A DNA stretch of 19,260 nt from CAYPTI01 sp964413525 [NCBI: uncultured bacterium]. Its GTDB lineage: Bacteria; T1Sed10-126. The stretch lies in NCBI GenBank assembly GCA_964413525.1, contig CAYPTI010000022.1:1-19260 (forward strand), written 5' to 3'. Below the pieces are notes generated by a model. The model worked only from the letters and a program-made list of their open reading frames with translations, searched no databases and was not told where the DNA came from. The position numbers and the translations under genes were made by a program. The first letter of the stretch is position 1. Every line of letters starts with the position of its first letter. This document shows positions 7,132-13,880 of this stretch, in pieces.

Positions 7132-7278
7132 CTAGATGTGTTCCTCCTCCAGCACCCAGCCGAGGGCACGGCGGTAGAACGTAAACATCCGCTGAACCTC
7201 ACGGTGGTTCATCGCCTCGTCCTCAAGCTGTTCCTTGAGGAATTCATACTGTTCCCGGATCTCCTGTTCGGACCTCAT
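7132..7278 (-). CDS. Small charged helical protein, 48 aa, unknown function
   Basis: Short gene with good coding signals: ATG at 7278, a strong ribosome site (AAGGTGGG about 9 nt upstream), a clean reading frame, and a perfect terminator hairpin directly after the stop. The protein is almost all predicted helix, rich in Glu and Arg, and opens with MRSEQEIREQYEFLKEQL. Two helices are likely, about residues 4-20 and 25-46, the second containing VQRMFTFYRRALGWVLEEE. There is no signal peptide, membrane segment or metal motif. I do not recognise the family. Size and charge fit a small cytoplasmic adaptor or regulator. It is divergent from the TIM-barrel operon at 7519, with 240 bp between them. 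Confidence 0.75.
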   Translation of the reverse strand: MRSEQEIREQYEFLKEQLEDEAMNHREVQRMFTFYRRALGWVLEEEHI

Positions 7279-7393
7279 CGGGTTGTCCCACCTTCACAGG
7301 GCGTGAATCGCCGCTTCCGTCTCTTTCGTCCGGTCCACGTCAACATCATTTTCTTTACAACCCCATGTGGTGAGTTTAGCATGGGAATCGAAT

Positions 7394-7408
7394 GCTTTGC
7401 ATCAAAGC
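7394..7408. promoter_or_regulatory. 15-bp dyad GCTTTG-CAT-CAAAGC in the divergent promoter region
   Basis: A perfect 6-bp inverted repeat with a 3-nt centre lies between the small helical gene (minus) and the TIM-barrel operon (plus), about 115 bp from each start. Compact dyads of this size are typical of helix-turn-helix dimers. The same gap carries the word CAAATCAAT at 7491-7499, immediately before the ribosome site of the operon. Confidence 0.35.
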
Positions 7409-7518
7409 GGAATTCAACGAGCAGCCTGAGCGACTCGATTTTGTGCCGCTCATGAAGATTATGAACCGAACATTCCATCACACTCATTCACAAATCAATC
7501 TGGAAAGGAGCATTCGGA

Positions 7519-8331
7519 ATGGACGTTGGACGACTGGCCCTGAGCGAAATTTCTACTCAGCAATGGAGTCTCCAGCAGGATCTGGACGCCTGTGAGGAGC
7601 GCGGGATCAAGGCCATCGGCGTGTGGAATTTTAAGCTGGAGGAACTGGACAACGAGGACGTTCGAGCCGAACTGGAAAACCGGTCCTTTGAAACCACCAA
7701 TTTTTGCTTCACCGGACTGTTCACCAAGGAGACGGAGGAAGGCCGCCAGGAGGCCATCGACGAGGTAAAAGCAACCCTCGACTGGGCCTCGGAACTGGGC
7801 GTGGACACGGTGTTGACGGTCGTGGGGGGAGTGAACGGATTCCACCCGGCCGAGGCCCGAACCATCGTCCGGCAGGGGCTGGAAGCGGTCCTTCCGCGGG
7901 CGGAGGAACTCGGCATCAAGCTGGCTGTGGAACCCTTCCATCCGATGTACGCCCACGAATGGTCAATCGTGACCTCGCTCGACGAAGGGATCGAGCTGGT
8001 GGAGGAATTCGACAGCCCGGCCCTCGGCCTCATGATTGACACCTACCATTTTTGGTGGGACCGGACCTGGGAAATCCAGCTGGAACGGGCCGGTAAGGAC
8101 AACATCTTCGGCGTCCAGATCTCGGACTGGAGGACCCCCACTCGCTCGTTCGAAGACCGGACCATTCCCGGTCGGGGAGCCGTCCCGTTCGAGGACATCA
8201 TCGGCAAACTCGAAGCCCTCGGGTACGAGGGTCACTACGGACTGGAAATTTTCTCGGAGGAAATCTGGGAGGAACCCGACCGCTACCCGGATATGCTGGA
8301 CGAGACCGTCGAGTGGTTCTCATCGATCTGA
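7519..8331 (+). CDS. Sugar-phosphate isomerase/epimerase-like TIM-barrel protein (AP endonuclease 2 family)
   Basis: Member of the xylose-isomerase-like TIM-barrel superfamily, which includes ketose 3-epimerases, hydroxypyruvate isomerase and inosose dehydratase. These use a metal ion to move a proton or water next to a carbonyl. In 270 aa the likely metal ligands are Glu138 (VEPFHPMY), Asp174 (MIDTYHFWW), Gln200 where epimerases often have His (GVQISDW), and Glu243 (GLEIFSEE). ATG 7519 has GGAG 8 nt upstream. It is the first gene of a plus-strand operon with an FAD oxidoreductase (48-nt gap) and a RidA-family protein. The substrate is unknown; the operon partners suggest a non-sugar role is possible. 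It has no signal peptide and should act in the cytoplasm. Confidence 0.87.
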   Translation: MDVGRLALSEISTQQWSLQQDLDACEERGIKAIGVWNFKLEELDNEDVRAELENRSFETTNFCFTGLFTKETEEGRQEAIDEVKATLDWASELGVDTVLTVVGGVNGFHPAEARTIVRQGLEAVLPRAEELGIKLAVEPFHPMYAHEWSIVTSLDEGIELVEEFDSPALGLMIDTYHFWWDRTWEIQLERAGKDNIFGVQISDWRTPTRSFEDRTIPGRGAVPFEDIIGKLEALGYEGHYGLEIFSEEIWEEPDRYPDMLDETVEWFSSI

Positions 8332-8379
8332 ACCGAACCCAGTCCAGGATCATCATTACCTTCCACGAGAGGTGAAACC

Positions 8380-9990
8380 ATGAGTTCGGACGCGGACGCA
8401 ATTATCATCGGAGCCGGTCACAACGGACTTTCCTGCGGGATCATGCTGGCCCGGAAGGGCTGGGACGTCCTGGTGCTTGAAAAAAACGACCAGCCGGGTG
8501 GAGCCTGCAAAACCGCCGAGATCACGGAACCGGGGTTCAAGCACGACCTGTACGCCACCAACATCGGCCTGTTTCTCGACTCCCCGGTGTACGAGGAAGT
8601 CGGCGACGAGATGCACGAACACGGGTTCGACATTGCCCTGTCCGACCATCCGTTCGGCAGCGTCTACCCCGACGGAGACGGCATTTCCGTCTACACGGAT
8701 CCCGAGAAAAACCGTTCCTCGTTCGAACGGTACTCGGAGGCGGACGCCGATGCCTGGGAGGAGATGGTCGAATACTTCAACGAGGTAGCCCCTCACCTGT
8801 TCCCGGTGCTCCAGATGCCCGTCCCCTCCATGAAAGCCGGCAAACACGTCTACAGCACGGTTCGGGAGTACGGGTTCGACAACACCATGGAACTGCTTTC
8901 CATGCTCCTCAAAACCCCCCGGCAGTTCACGGACGACTGGTTTGAACACGAAAAAGTGAAATCCCTGCTCATTCCCTGGGGGTTCCACCTCGACTACGGT
9001 CCCGACGTTTCGGGAGGAGCGATGTTCCCGTTCCTGGAGTCCGTCGCCAACCACCTGAACGGCATGCCGATGGCCGCCGGGGGGGCCCAGAACCTCATCG
9101 ACGGCCTCGTCCATGTCCTTGAAGCGGAAGGGGGAACGCTCAGCCTCAACGAACCGGTCTCCGAAGTCACGGTTCGGGACGGTGAGGCCGTGGGGGTCAA
9201 AACGGCCGAGGGACACGAATACACCGCCGATCAGGCCGTTATCGGAAACGTCAACCCCACGGTCCTCTACGAAGGACTTGTCGATTCGGAGCACCTGAGT
9301 GACTCGTTCATGAAGAAGGTCCGCAACTACCGCTACGGACCCGGCACCGTCATGATGCATTTTGCTCTGAACGACACGATCGACTGGAAGGCGGGCGAGG
9401 AATTTACCACTTCGAATTACGTCCACATCGCCCCTTACGTGGACGACGTGGCCCGAACCTACCAGCAGGTGATGGCGGGCTTAATTCCCGACAGCCCCCT
9501 GCTGGTCGCCGGTCAGCCCACGGTGGCCGACCCGAGCCGGGCCCCGGAGGGAAAACACATCCTCTGGCTTCAGGTCCGGGCGGTTCCCCCGGAGATCGAG
9601 GGGGACGCCGCGGGCGAAATCGATGCCACCACGTGGGACGAAGCCATCGGGCCCTTCGAGGAACGGGTCCTCGACAAGCTCGAGACCTACGCCCCGGGCA
9701 TTCGGGAGAACATCATCGACTACACCACGCTCAGCCCGGCCGACCTGGAATCGGACAACCCCAACCTCATCGGGGGAGACAGCGTGGCGGGGAGCCATCA
9801 CCTGGATCAGCACTGGGTCTTCCGGCCCTTCCCGAGCTGGTCCAGCTACTCCACGCCCGTGGACCAGCTGTACATGTGCGGTGCGTCCACCTGGCCGGGG
9901 GGCGGGCTGAACGCAACCTCCGGGTACCTCGCCGCCCAGGAACTGACCACCGGCCGAATGTCCGGTCTCTGGGACATCATCAGCGGCTAA
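8380..9990 (+). CDS. FAD-dependent oxidoreductase, phytoene desaturase/PYROXD2-like
   Basis: Flavoprotein of the COG1233 group (phytoene dehydrogenase-like, PYROXD2-like). The 536-aa protein opens with the FAD-binding IIIGAGHNGLSCG (residues 8-20), Glu34 at the end of strand 2 (LVLEK), and PGGACKTAEI. It closes with LYMCGASTWPGGGLNATSGY, the second FAD contact typical of this family. It lacks any carotenoid neighbour (no phytoene synthase), so a carotenoid role is unlikely. Its companions are a TIM-barrel isomerase and a RidA-like protein. RidA proteins often deal with imines released by flavin amine oxidases, so an amine or amino-acid oxidation is conceivable. The ATG follows GAGAGGTGA by a few bases. 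Operon gaps are 48 and 40 nt. No membrane segment is evident. Confidence 0.87.
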   Translation: MSSDADAIIIGAGHNGLSCGIMLARKGWDVLVLEKNDQPGGACKTAEITEPGFKHDLYATNIGLFLDSPVYEEVGDEMHEHGFDIALSDHPFGSVYPDGDGISVYTDPEKNRSSFERYSEADADAWEEMVEYFNEVAPHLFPVLQMPVPSMKAGKHVYSTVREYGFDNTMELLSMLLKTPRQFTDDWFEHEKVKSLLIPWGFHLDYGPDVSGGAMFPFLESVANHLNGMPMAAGGAQNLIDGLVHVLEAEGGTLSLNEPVSEVTVRDGEAVGVKTAEGHEYTADQAVIGNVNPTVLYEGLVDSEHLSDSFMKKVRNYRYGPGTVMMHFALNDTIDWKAGEEFTTSNYVHIAPYVDDVARTYQQVMAGLIPDSPLLVAGQPTVADPSRAPEGKHILWLQVRAVPPEIEGDAAGEIDATTWDEAIGPFEERVLDKLETYAPGIRENIIDYTTLSPADLESDNPNLIGGDSVAGSHHLDQHWVFRPFPSWSSYSTPVDQLYMCGASTWPGGGLNATSGYLAAQELTTGRMSGLWDIISG

Positions 9991-10030
9991 CCAGCTTCAC
10001 GTACTCCACGAGAAGGGTGGTCGATCGAAC

Positions 10031-10426
10031 ATGTCCAAACGAGCCGTCAATCCGTGGTCGTGGCAGGATCAGTTTGGGTTTTCCCAGGCCTGGAGGGTCG
10101 ATAACCCCGGAGCCGTCATTGAGGTCTCGGGTCAGACCCCCACCACGCCGGAGGGGGAGGTGGCTCACGAAAATGACTTCGTGGCCCAGGCCCGGCTCAC
10201 GTTCGAAAACCTGGAAACCGTTCTCCAGGAGGCCGGGGCCTCCCTGGACGACGTCATTAAACTGGGAGCCTACATCACCGATCGGGATCAGGTGATCAGC
10301 TACAGTCAGGTTCAGGGGGAGTTTTTCCCGGACCAAAACCCCGCCCAGTCCCTCCTCATCGTTAAGGACCTGGCGCTGCCGGGGCTGTTGCTGGAGGTCG
10401 AGGCCACGGCGGTTCTCACCGAATAA
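10031..10426 (+). CDS. RidA/YjgF/TdcF-family protein lacking the conserved arginine
   Basis: Small trimeric enamine/imine deaminase fold. The 131-aa protein has the family marks VIEVSGQTPTTPEG (residues 29-42), QARLTFENLETVLQEAGASL (53-72), DVIKLGAYITD (75-85) and PGLLLEVEATAV near the end. The signature that should read P-A-R-S/T is N-P-A-Q-S here: Gln106 replaces the Arg that binds the substrate carboxylate in RidA (Arg105 in the E. coli protein). It is therefore probably not a standard 2-iminopropanoate deaminase and belongs with the Rid1-7/YjgF-like groups that lost that residue. It is the last gene of the TIM-barrel and FAD oxidoreductase operon and converges with the thiolase gene; no clear terminator is visible in the 42-bp gap. 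Confidence 0.92.
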   Translation: MSKRAVNPWSWQDQFGFSQAWRVDNPGAVIEVSGQTPTTPEGEVAHENDFVAQARLTFENLETVLQEAGASLDDVIKLGAYITDRDQVISYSQVQGEFFPDQNPAQSLLIVKDLALPGLLLEVEATAVLTE

Positions 10427-10468
10427 GGGGGTTCATACCGCCGGAGTCGGGGTCCTTCGGGGGGTGAG

Positions 10469-11656
10469 TTAGATCGGAACCTGGCGGATCGCCAGGGCGA
10501 TTCCGTTCCCGCCGCCCATGCAGATGGAAGCGATCCCGCGCTCACCGCCGGACCGTCGAAGTTGATGCATCAGGCTGATTACAATCCGGTTACCGCTCAT
10601 CCCGATGGGATGGCCGAGGGCAACCGCGCCTCCCCATCGATTGATCCGTTCCGGGTCCACGCCGAGTCGCCGGCAGTTGGCGAGAACCTGGGTGGAGAAG
10701 GCTTCGTTGAATTCAATCCGGTCGACCTGGGAATCCTCCCACCCCAGTTCCTGCATCAGGACCTCGTAGGCTTCGGCCGGGCGCTCAAACAGCTCCCCGG
10801 GCGGACCCCCCACGACGGAATACCCCTCGATCCGGAAGACGGTCTCCGGTGCTTCTCGCAACCGCAGGGATTCCCGGTCCCCGACGATCACGGCGGACGC
10901 CCCATCGTTTAAGCCGGGTGCGTTGCCGGCGGTGACGATCCCGTCCTCGCTGAACGCGGGCGACAACTTCCCCAGCTGATCCAGGGTGGTCTCGGGTCGG
11001 ACCGGTTCGTCGTATTCCAGCTCCACGCCGTCGAGATCCACCCTGTACTCGTCAAACCAGCCCTCGTCCGTCGCCCGGACGGCCCGCTGCTGGCTTGAAA
11101 GGGCGAACGCATCGACCTCCTCCCGGGTCAAATTGTAGGATTCAGCGATCCGTTCGGCCGGAAACCCCATGTGTTCGTGTTCGATCGAGCACCACAATCC
11201 GTCGTGCACGGCGGAGTCCTGGCACGACGCGTCCCCCATCTTCACGCCGGTACGCATATCCGGAAGCATATGAGGGGCGTTGCTCATCGATTCCGCTCCG
11301 CCGGCCACCGCCAGCGTAAGGGCCCCCGAAAGGATCCCCTGAACGGCCAGAAGAACGGACTTGATTCCGCTGCCGCAGACCTTGTTGACGGCCACCGCCG
11401 GGATGGTGTCCGGCCAGCCGGCTCCGAGCAGAGCCTGGCGCGCCGGGGCCTGTCCCTGACCACCCTGCAGAACGCTTCCCAGGATCAATTCCTGGACGTC
11501 CTCCGGGTCGACGAATTGTTCCAGTCCCTTCAAACAGGCGCTGGCCAGCTCGGTTGCTTCGTAGTCGGACAGCGCTCCGGACAGAGTCCCCGTTGGTGTG
11601 CGGCGCCCGTCCACCAGCAGAATGTTTCGATTTTCAGGCGGTTGATGGACAATCAT
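10469..11656 (-). CDS. Acetyl-CoA acetyltransferase/thiolase
   Basis: Thiolase of 395 aa that joins two acyl-CoA molecules or splits 3-oxoacyl-CoA. Catalytic residues are all visible: Cys94 in NKVCGSGIKS (nucleophile), NEAF (317-320), His349 in GHPIGMSG, and Cys379 in ASICMGGGNG (usually CIGGGQG). The loop MGFPAERIAE corresponds to MGMTAE in the biosynthetic type. The start at 11656 is the first ATG of the frame; the nearest ribosome-like site (GGGAG) is about 13 nt away, which is long. The XdhC-like gene precedes it on the same strand with a 141-bp gap. Thiolase would give acetyl-CoA at the end of a catabolic route and pairs logically with the ETF-linked Fe-S protein encoded at 13881. Confidence 0.93.
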   Translation of the reverse strand: MIVHQPPENRNILLVDGRRTPTGTLSGALSDYEATELASACLKGLEQFVDPEDVQELILGSVLQGGQGQAPARQALLGAGWPDTIPAVAVNKVCGSGIKSVLLAVQGILSGALTLAVAGGAESMSNAPHMLPDMRTGVKMGDASCQDSAVHDGLWCSIEHEHMGFPAERIAESYNLTREEVDAFALSSQQRAVRATDEGWFDEYRVDLDGVELEYDEPVRPETTLDQLGKLSPAFSEDGIVTAGNAPGLNDGASAVIVGDRESLRLREAPETVFRIEGYSVVGGPPGELFERPAEAYEVLMQELGWEDSQVDRIEFNEAFSTQVLANCRRLGVDPERINRWGGAVALGHPIGMSGNRIVISLMHQLRRSGGERGIASICMGGGNGIALAIRQVPI

Positions 11657-11752
11657 GATCGGTCAATCACTCCCGGTGAGGTTGAAACCTGATTGGATTG
11701 CTTCGGGTGTTGGCCTCCCGGCCGGAGAAACCGACCCGACCGGAAACGAACC

Positions 11753-11763
11753 GTACATTGTAC
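11753..11763 (-). promoter_or_regulatory. 11-bp palindrome GTACA-T-TGTAC overlapping a TACAAT -10-like box
   Basis: The palindrome lies in the 141-bp gap upstream of the thiolase, about 100 nt before its start. On the minus strand it contains TACAAT, 5 of 6 to a sigma-70 -10 box, but no convincing -35 lies 16-18 nt upstream. It could be an operator over an activator-dependent promoter. Such a short dyad may also be chance. Confidence 0.3.
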
Positions 11764-11797
11764 CGGGGGGTGGTTCGGAACGAAACGAACCCGCCGC

Positions 11798-12871
11798 CTA
11801 CGCCTGGAAACGGTCCAGCCGATCCCGTTTAAAGGCCGTCAGTTCCCCGGCGATGCTGACCGCCATCTCCTCCGGCGTCCGGGCCCCCAGATCCAGTCCG
11901 ACCGGGGTGTGGAGGTTCGCCTGCTCCCATTGTTCGTCGGAACAGTCGACCCGCTCCTTGATCTCACCGGCTCGCCAGGTCGGGGCCAGAAGCCCGATGT
12001 ACTGGGCGGGGGAATCAAGAACATAGCCAAGGGCCGCGCAGTCGTATTCGAGCCGATGGGACATGATGACCACCAGAGTCCGGGGGGTCAGCCGGACGTG
12101 GGCCGACAGATCGTCCCGGGGACAGACGACGGTTCGGGCGTTGGGAAACCGTTCCTCCGTGGCAAAGGCGGCTCGCTCATCCACAACGGTCACGTCGTAT
12201 CCCAACCGGTTGGCAAGCGAGACGAGAGGAATCGTGTCGTGACCCGCTCCAAACAGGATCAACCGATCCCGGCCCAGCGCCGTGTCAAGAAACACGTCCA
12301 CCTCATCGTCCCCGACCCGGAAGGTCTCCAGTTTGGACGTTACCCCGACCCGGTCGAACAACTCCAGGACATGGTCCGCCACCGCCCGGTTCAGGTTCTC
12401 CTTCCCCAGGGACCCCTGCTGAATTCCCTCGGACGAAACCAACAACCGGGTACCCGTTTGAGAATCCTTGGCCTGGTCGGATCGGCCCACGTTGGTGGCC
12501 AGAACGGAATTCTTTCCGGCCTTTAACGCACCCACCCAGTCACGAAGCAATTGGTCGTTGGAGAACGGCTCAACGAACACCTCGACCGCTCCGCCTCGTC
12601 CCAGCCCGAGCTCCCAGCACCGGTCCTTGTCCAGATCGAACTCAACCCGGCGGGGCTGATCGGACTCCAGGACTTCCTTCGCCACCCCGGGCAGCTTCTC
12701 GGTCAACGGTCCCCCGACCAGGTTCCCGAACGTCCTGAGTTGCTCGTCGATCAGAATTCGCTGACCGGGAAGGCGATGCGTATAACCAACCGTGTCGATC
12801 AAGGTCGCCAGCCCATACCTCTCCCCCGCTTCGGTGTCCTCCAGAAAATCCAGAAATTGTTCACGATTCAT
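11798..12871 (-). CDS. xdhC: XdhC/CoxI-family protein (molybdenum enzyme maturation factor), atypical
   Basis: XdhC-type proteins bind molybdenum cofactor and help insert it, in sulfurated form, into xanthine dehydrogenase and CO dehydrogenase relatives. The 357-aa protein has both parts. The N-terminal XdhC/CoxI domain has GLATLIDTVGYTHRLPGQRI near residues 20-39. The C-terminal Rossmann domain has LILFGAGHDT at 204-213 and VTVVDER at 227-233. Two usual cysteine motifs are changed: SGGC is GGPL (53-56) and LGCGG is LGRGG (90-94). ATG 12871 has GGAGG 7 nt upstream; 34 upstream codons are open but unsupported. No molybdenum hydroxylase gene is in the window, so any target lies elsewhere. The thiolase follows after 141 bp. 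Confidence 0.87.
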   Translation of the reverse strand: MNREQFLDFLEDTEAGERYGLATLIDTVGYTHRLPGQRILIDEQLRTFGNLVGGPLTEKLPGVAKEVLESDQPRRVEFDLDKDRCWELGLGRGGAVEVFVEPFSNDQLLRDWVGALKAGKNSVLATNVGRSDQAKDSQTGTRLLVSSEGIQQGSLGKENLNRAVADHVLELFDRVGVTSKLETFRVGDDEVDVFLDTALGRDRLILFGAGHDTIPLVSLANRLGYDVTVVDERAAFATEERFPNARTVVCPRDDLSAHVRLTPRTLVVIMSHRLEYDCAALGYVLDSPAQYIGLLAPTWRAGEIKERVDCSDEQWEQANLHTPVGLDLGARTPEEMAVSIAGELTAFKRDRLDRFQA

Positions 12872-13281
12872 GAGAAAGCCTCCGCGACCAATGACCTGAA
12901 AAATCGAACTGAGGGGCTGCACCGTTCCTGGAAAAACTGTCTTCTCCCTGACCGACCGGCTCCCGCTCGTCATGCGAATCGCTTACGGGGGGGTGAACAG
13001 CTTCCCCCGCTCCGGAAGGGCGACCGGGTCAAGCCTGCTCAACGGAAGGAATGCTCCTCGTGACCGGCCCGTCAGTCTGACTTGAAACCCAACCGGTGTA
13101 AACAGCGCTTCCGGCCAAAACGGTACGAACAGGCGATTCCCGACGGAGGTCGGGGGGAACGCTCAACAGCCGACCGCGCCCCCCTGGAAGTCGGTCCCAA
13201 CACAAACCGTCGGACTGAATTCCGACCGGCGAAGCGACATACTCCAAGCAACCAAAGAAACCACCAACAAGTACCCCGCGC
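12872..13281. other. Intergenic region upstream of the XdhC-like gene
   Basis: These 410 bases show no convincing gene. GTCGGA (13209-13214) and TCCGAC (13221-13226) form a 6-bp hairpin with a 6-nt loop, about 55 nt downstream of the stop of the small membrane protein, but without a T-tract. A G6 run (about 13151) and a C6 run (about 13181) could also pair loosely. An open frame at 13029-13310 (minus) lacks a ribosome site and overlaps the end of the membrane-protein gene. Confidence 0.45.
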
Positions 13282-13617
13282 TCACCGGTGTGCGACGGAC
13301 CCGACTGCATGAACCTCCCCGGCTGTCGTTCCCGCGGGAGGAGTCATTTGGTCAACCGGCTGAAAGGAAACAAACGGAACAAACAGGACCAGAAACAGCA
13401 CCAGGCAGAAGCCCCACTGCTTGAGAATGCCGGCCGGACGGTTCTTGCACCACCGGATGACGGGTGGAAACAACAAAACCGGGAGAAAGATGACTGAATT
13501 GGACGGATGAAGAAGGAGGCCGACCACTCCCACCGCGAACCACAGCCAGCCCACCGCCGTCCAGTTCGTCGGCAGGACCGATTGACCGATTCCCATGACC
13601 TCCCGTTCACCACTCAT
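13282..13617 (-). CDS. Small multi-pass membrane protein with PTNWT motif, unknown function
   Basis: Predicted inner-membrane protein of 111 aa with about three hydrophobic segments: 22-36 (VGWLWFAVGVVGLLL), 42-54 (VIFLPVLLFPPVI) and 69-85. A short basic loop (RWCKNRPAG, 55-63) lies between the last two. The N-terminus reads SVLPTNWTAVGW; the same PTNWT..GW pattern occurs in the other small membrane protein at 18298. ATG 13617 was chosen for a strong ribosome site (GGGAGGAG about 8 nt upstream); another ATG seven codons later is only 3 nt from GGGAGG. It is divergent from the large Fe-S oxidoreductase (263 bp apart), so it may share control with it. I do not recognise the family. Confidence 0.7.
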   Translation of the reverse strand: MSGEREVMGIGQSVLPTNWTAVGWLWFAVGVVGLLLHPSNSVIFLPVLLFPPVIRWCKNRPAGILKQWGFCLVLFLVLFVPFVSFQPVDQMTPPAGTTAGEVHAVGSVAHR

Positions 13618-13880
13618 CGGGACCGCTCCTCCCGTCCGTTCTTCGCGATCATACCTCCCAAAAATATGCCATACTCCCACGGTCATTCAAAGCTGGAGTG
13701 CATTTGAACAGGGGACCCGAACCGAGTTCTGTTCGGCAGCCAAACACGGGCGACGACGGGCTGAGCAACCTTCTCTCCGGCACTCAAACGCTCGTTTACG
13801 ACCCGGGAAACACAAGGTACATTGGGTCGATCAAGAATCCGCCGACGAATTCTATTTTTTACGAAGGGTTCCAATCCAAC

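Noticed and set aside
8356-9426. Antisense frame of 356 codons under the FAD oxidoreductase
   Set aside because: The sense frame has clear FAD motifs at both ends. The antisense protein has no recognisable domain.
8380-9990. Carotenoid biosynthesis role for the phytoene desaturase-like protein
   Set aside because: No phytoene synthase, cyclase or geranylgeranyl synthase gene is near, and the PYROXD2-like group is broad. The operon partners point elsewhere.
10427-10468. Terminator between the convergent RidA-like and thiolase genes
   Set aside because: Only scattered short G/C matches. No stem of 6 bp or more with a T-tract could be drawn.
13698-13880. 61-codon upstream extension of the Fe-S oxidoreductase from GTG 13698
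   Set aside because: The added residues have no similarity to the NarI-like domain and the GTG has no ribosome site. The first ATG at 13881 sits just before the first membrane segment.
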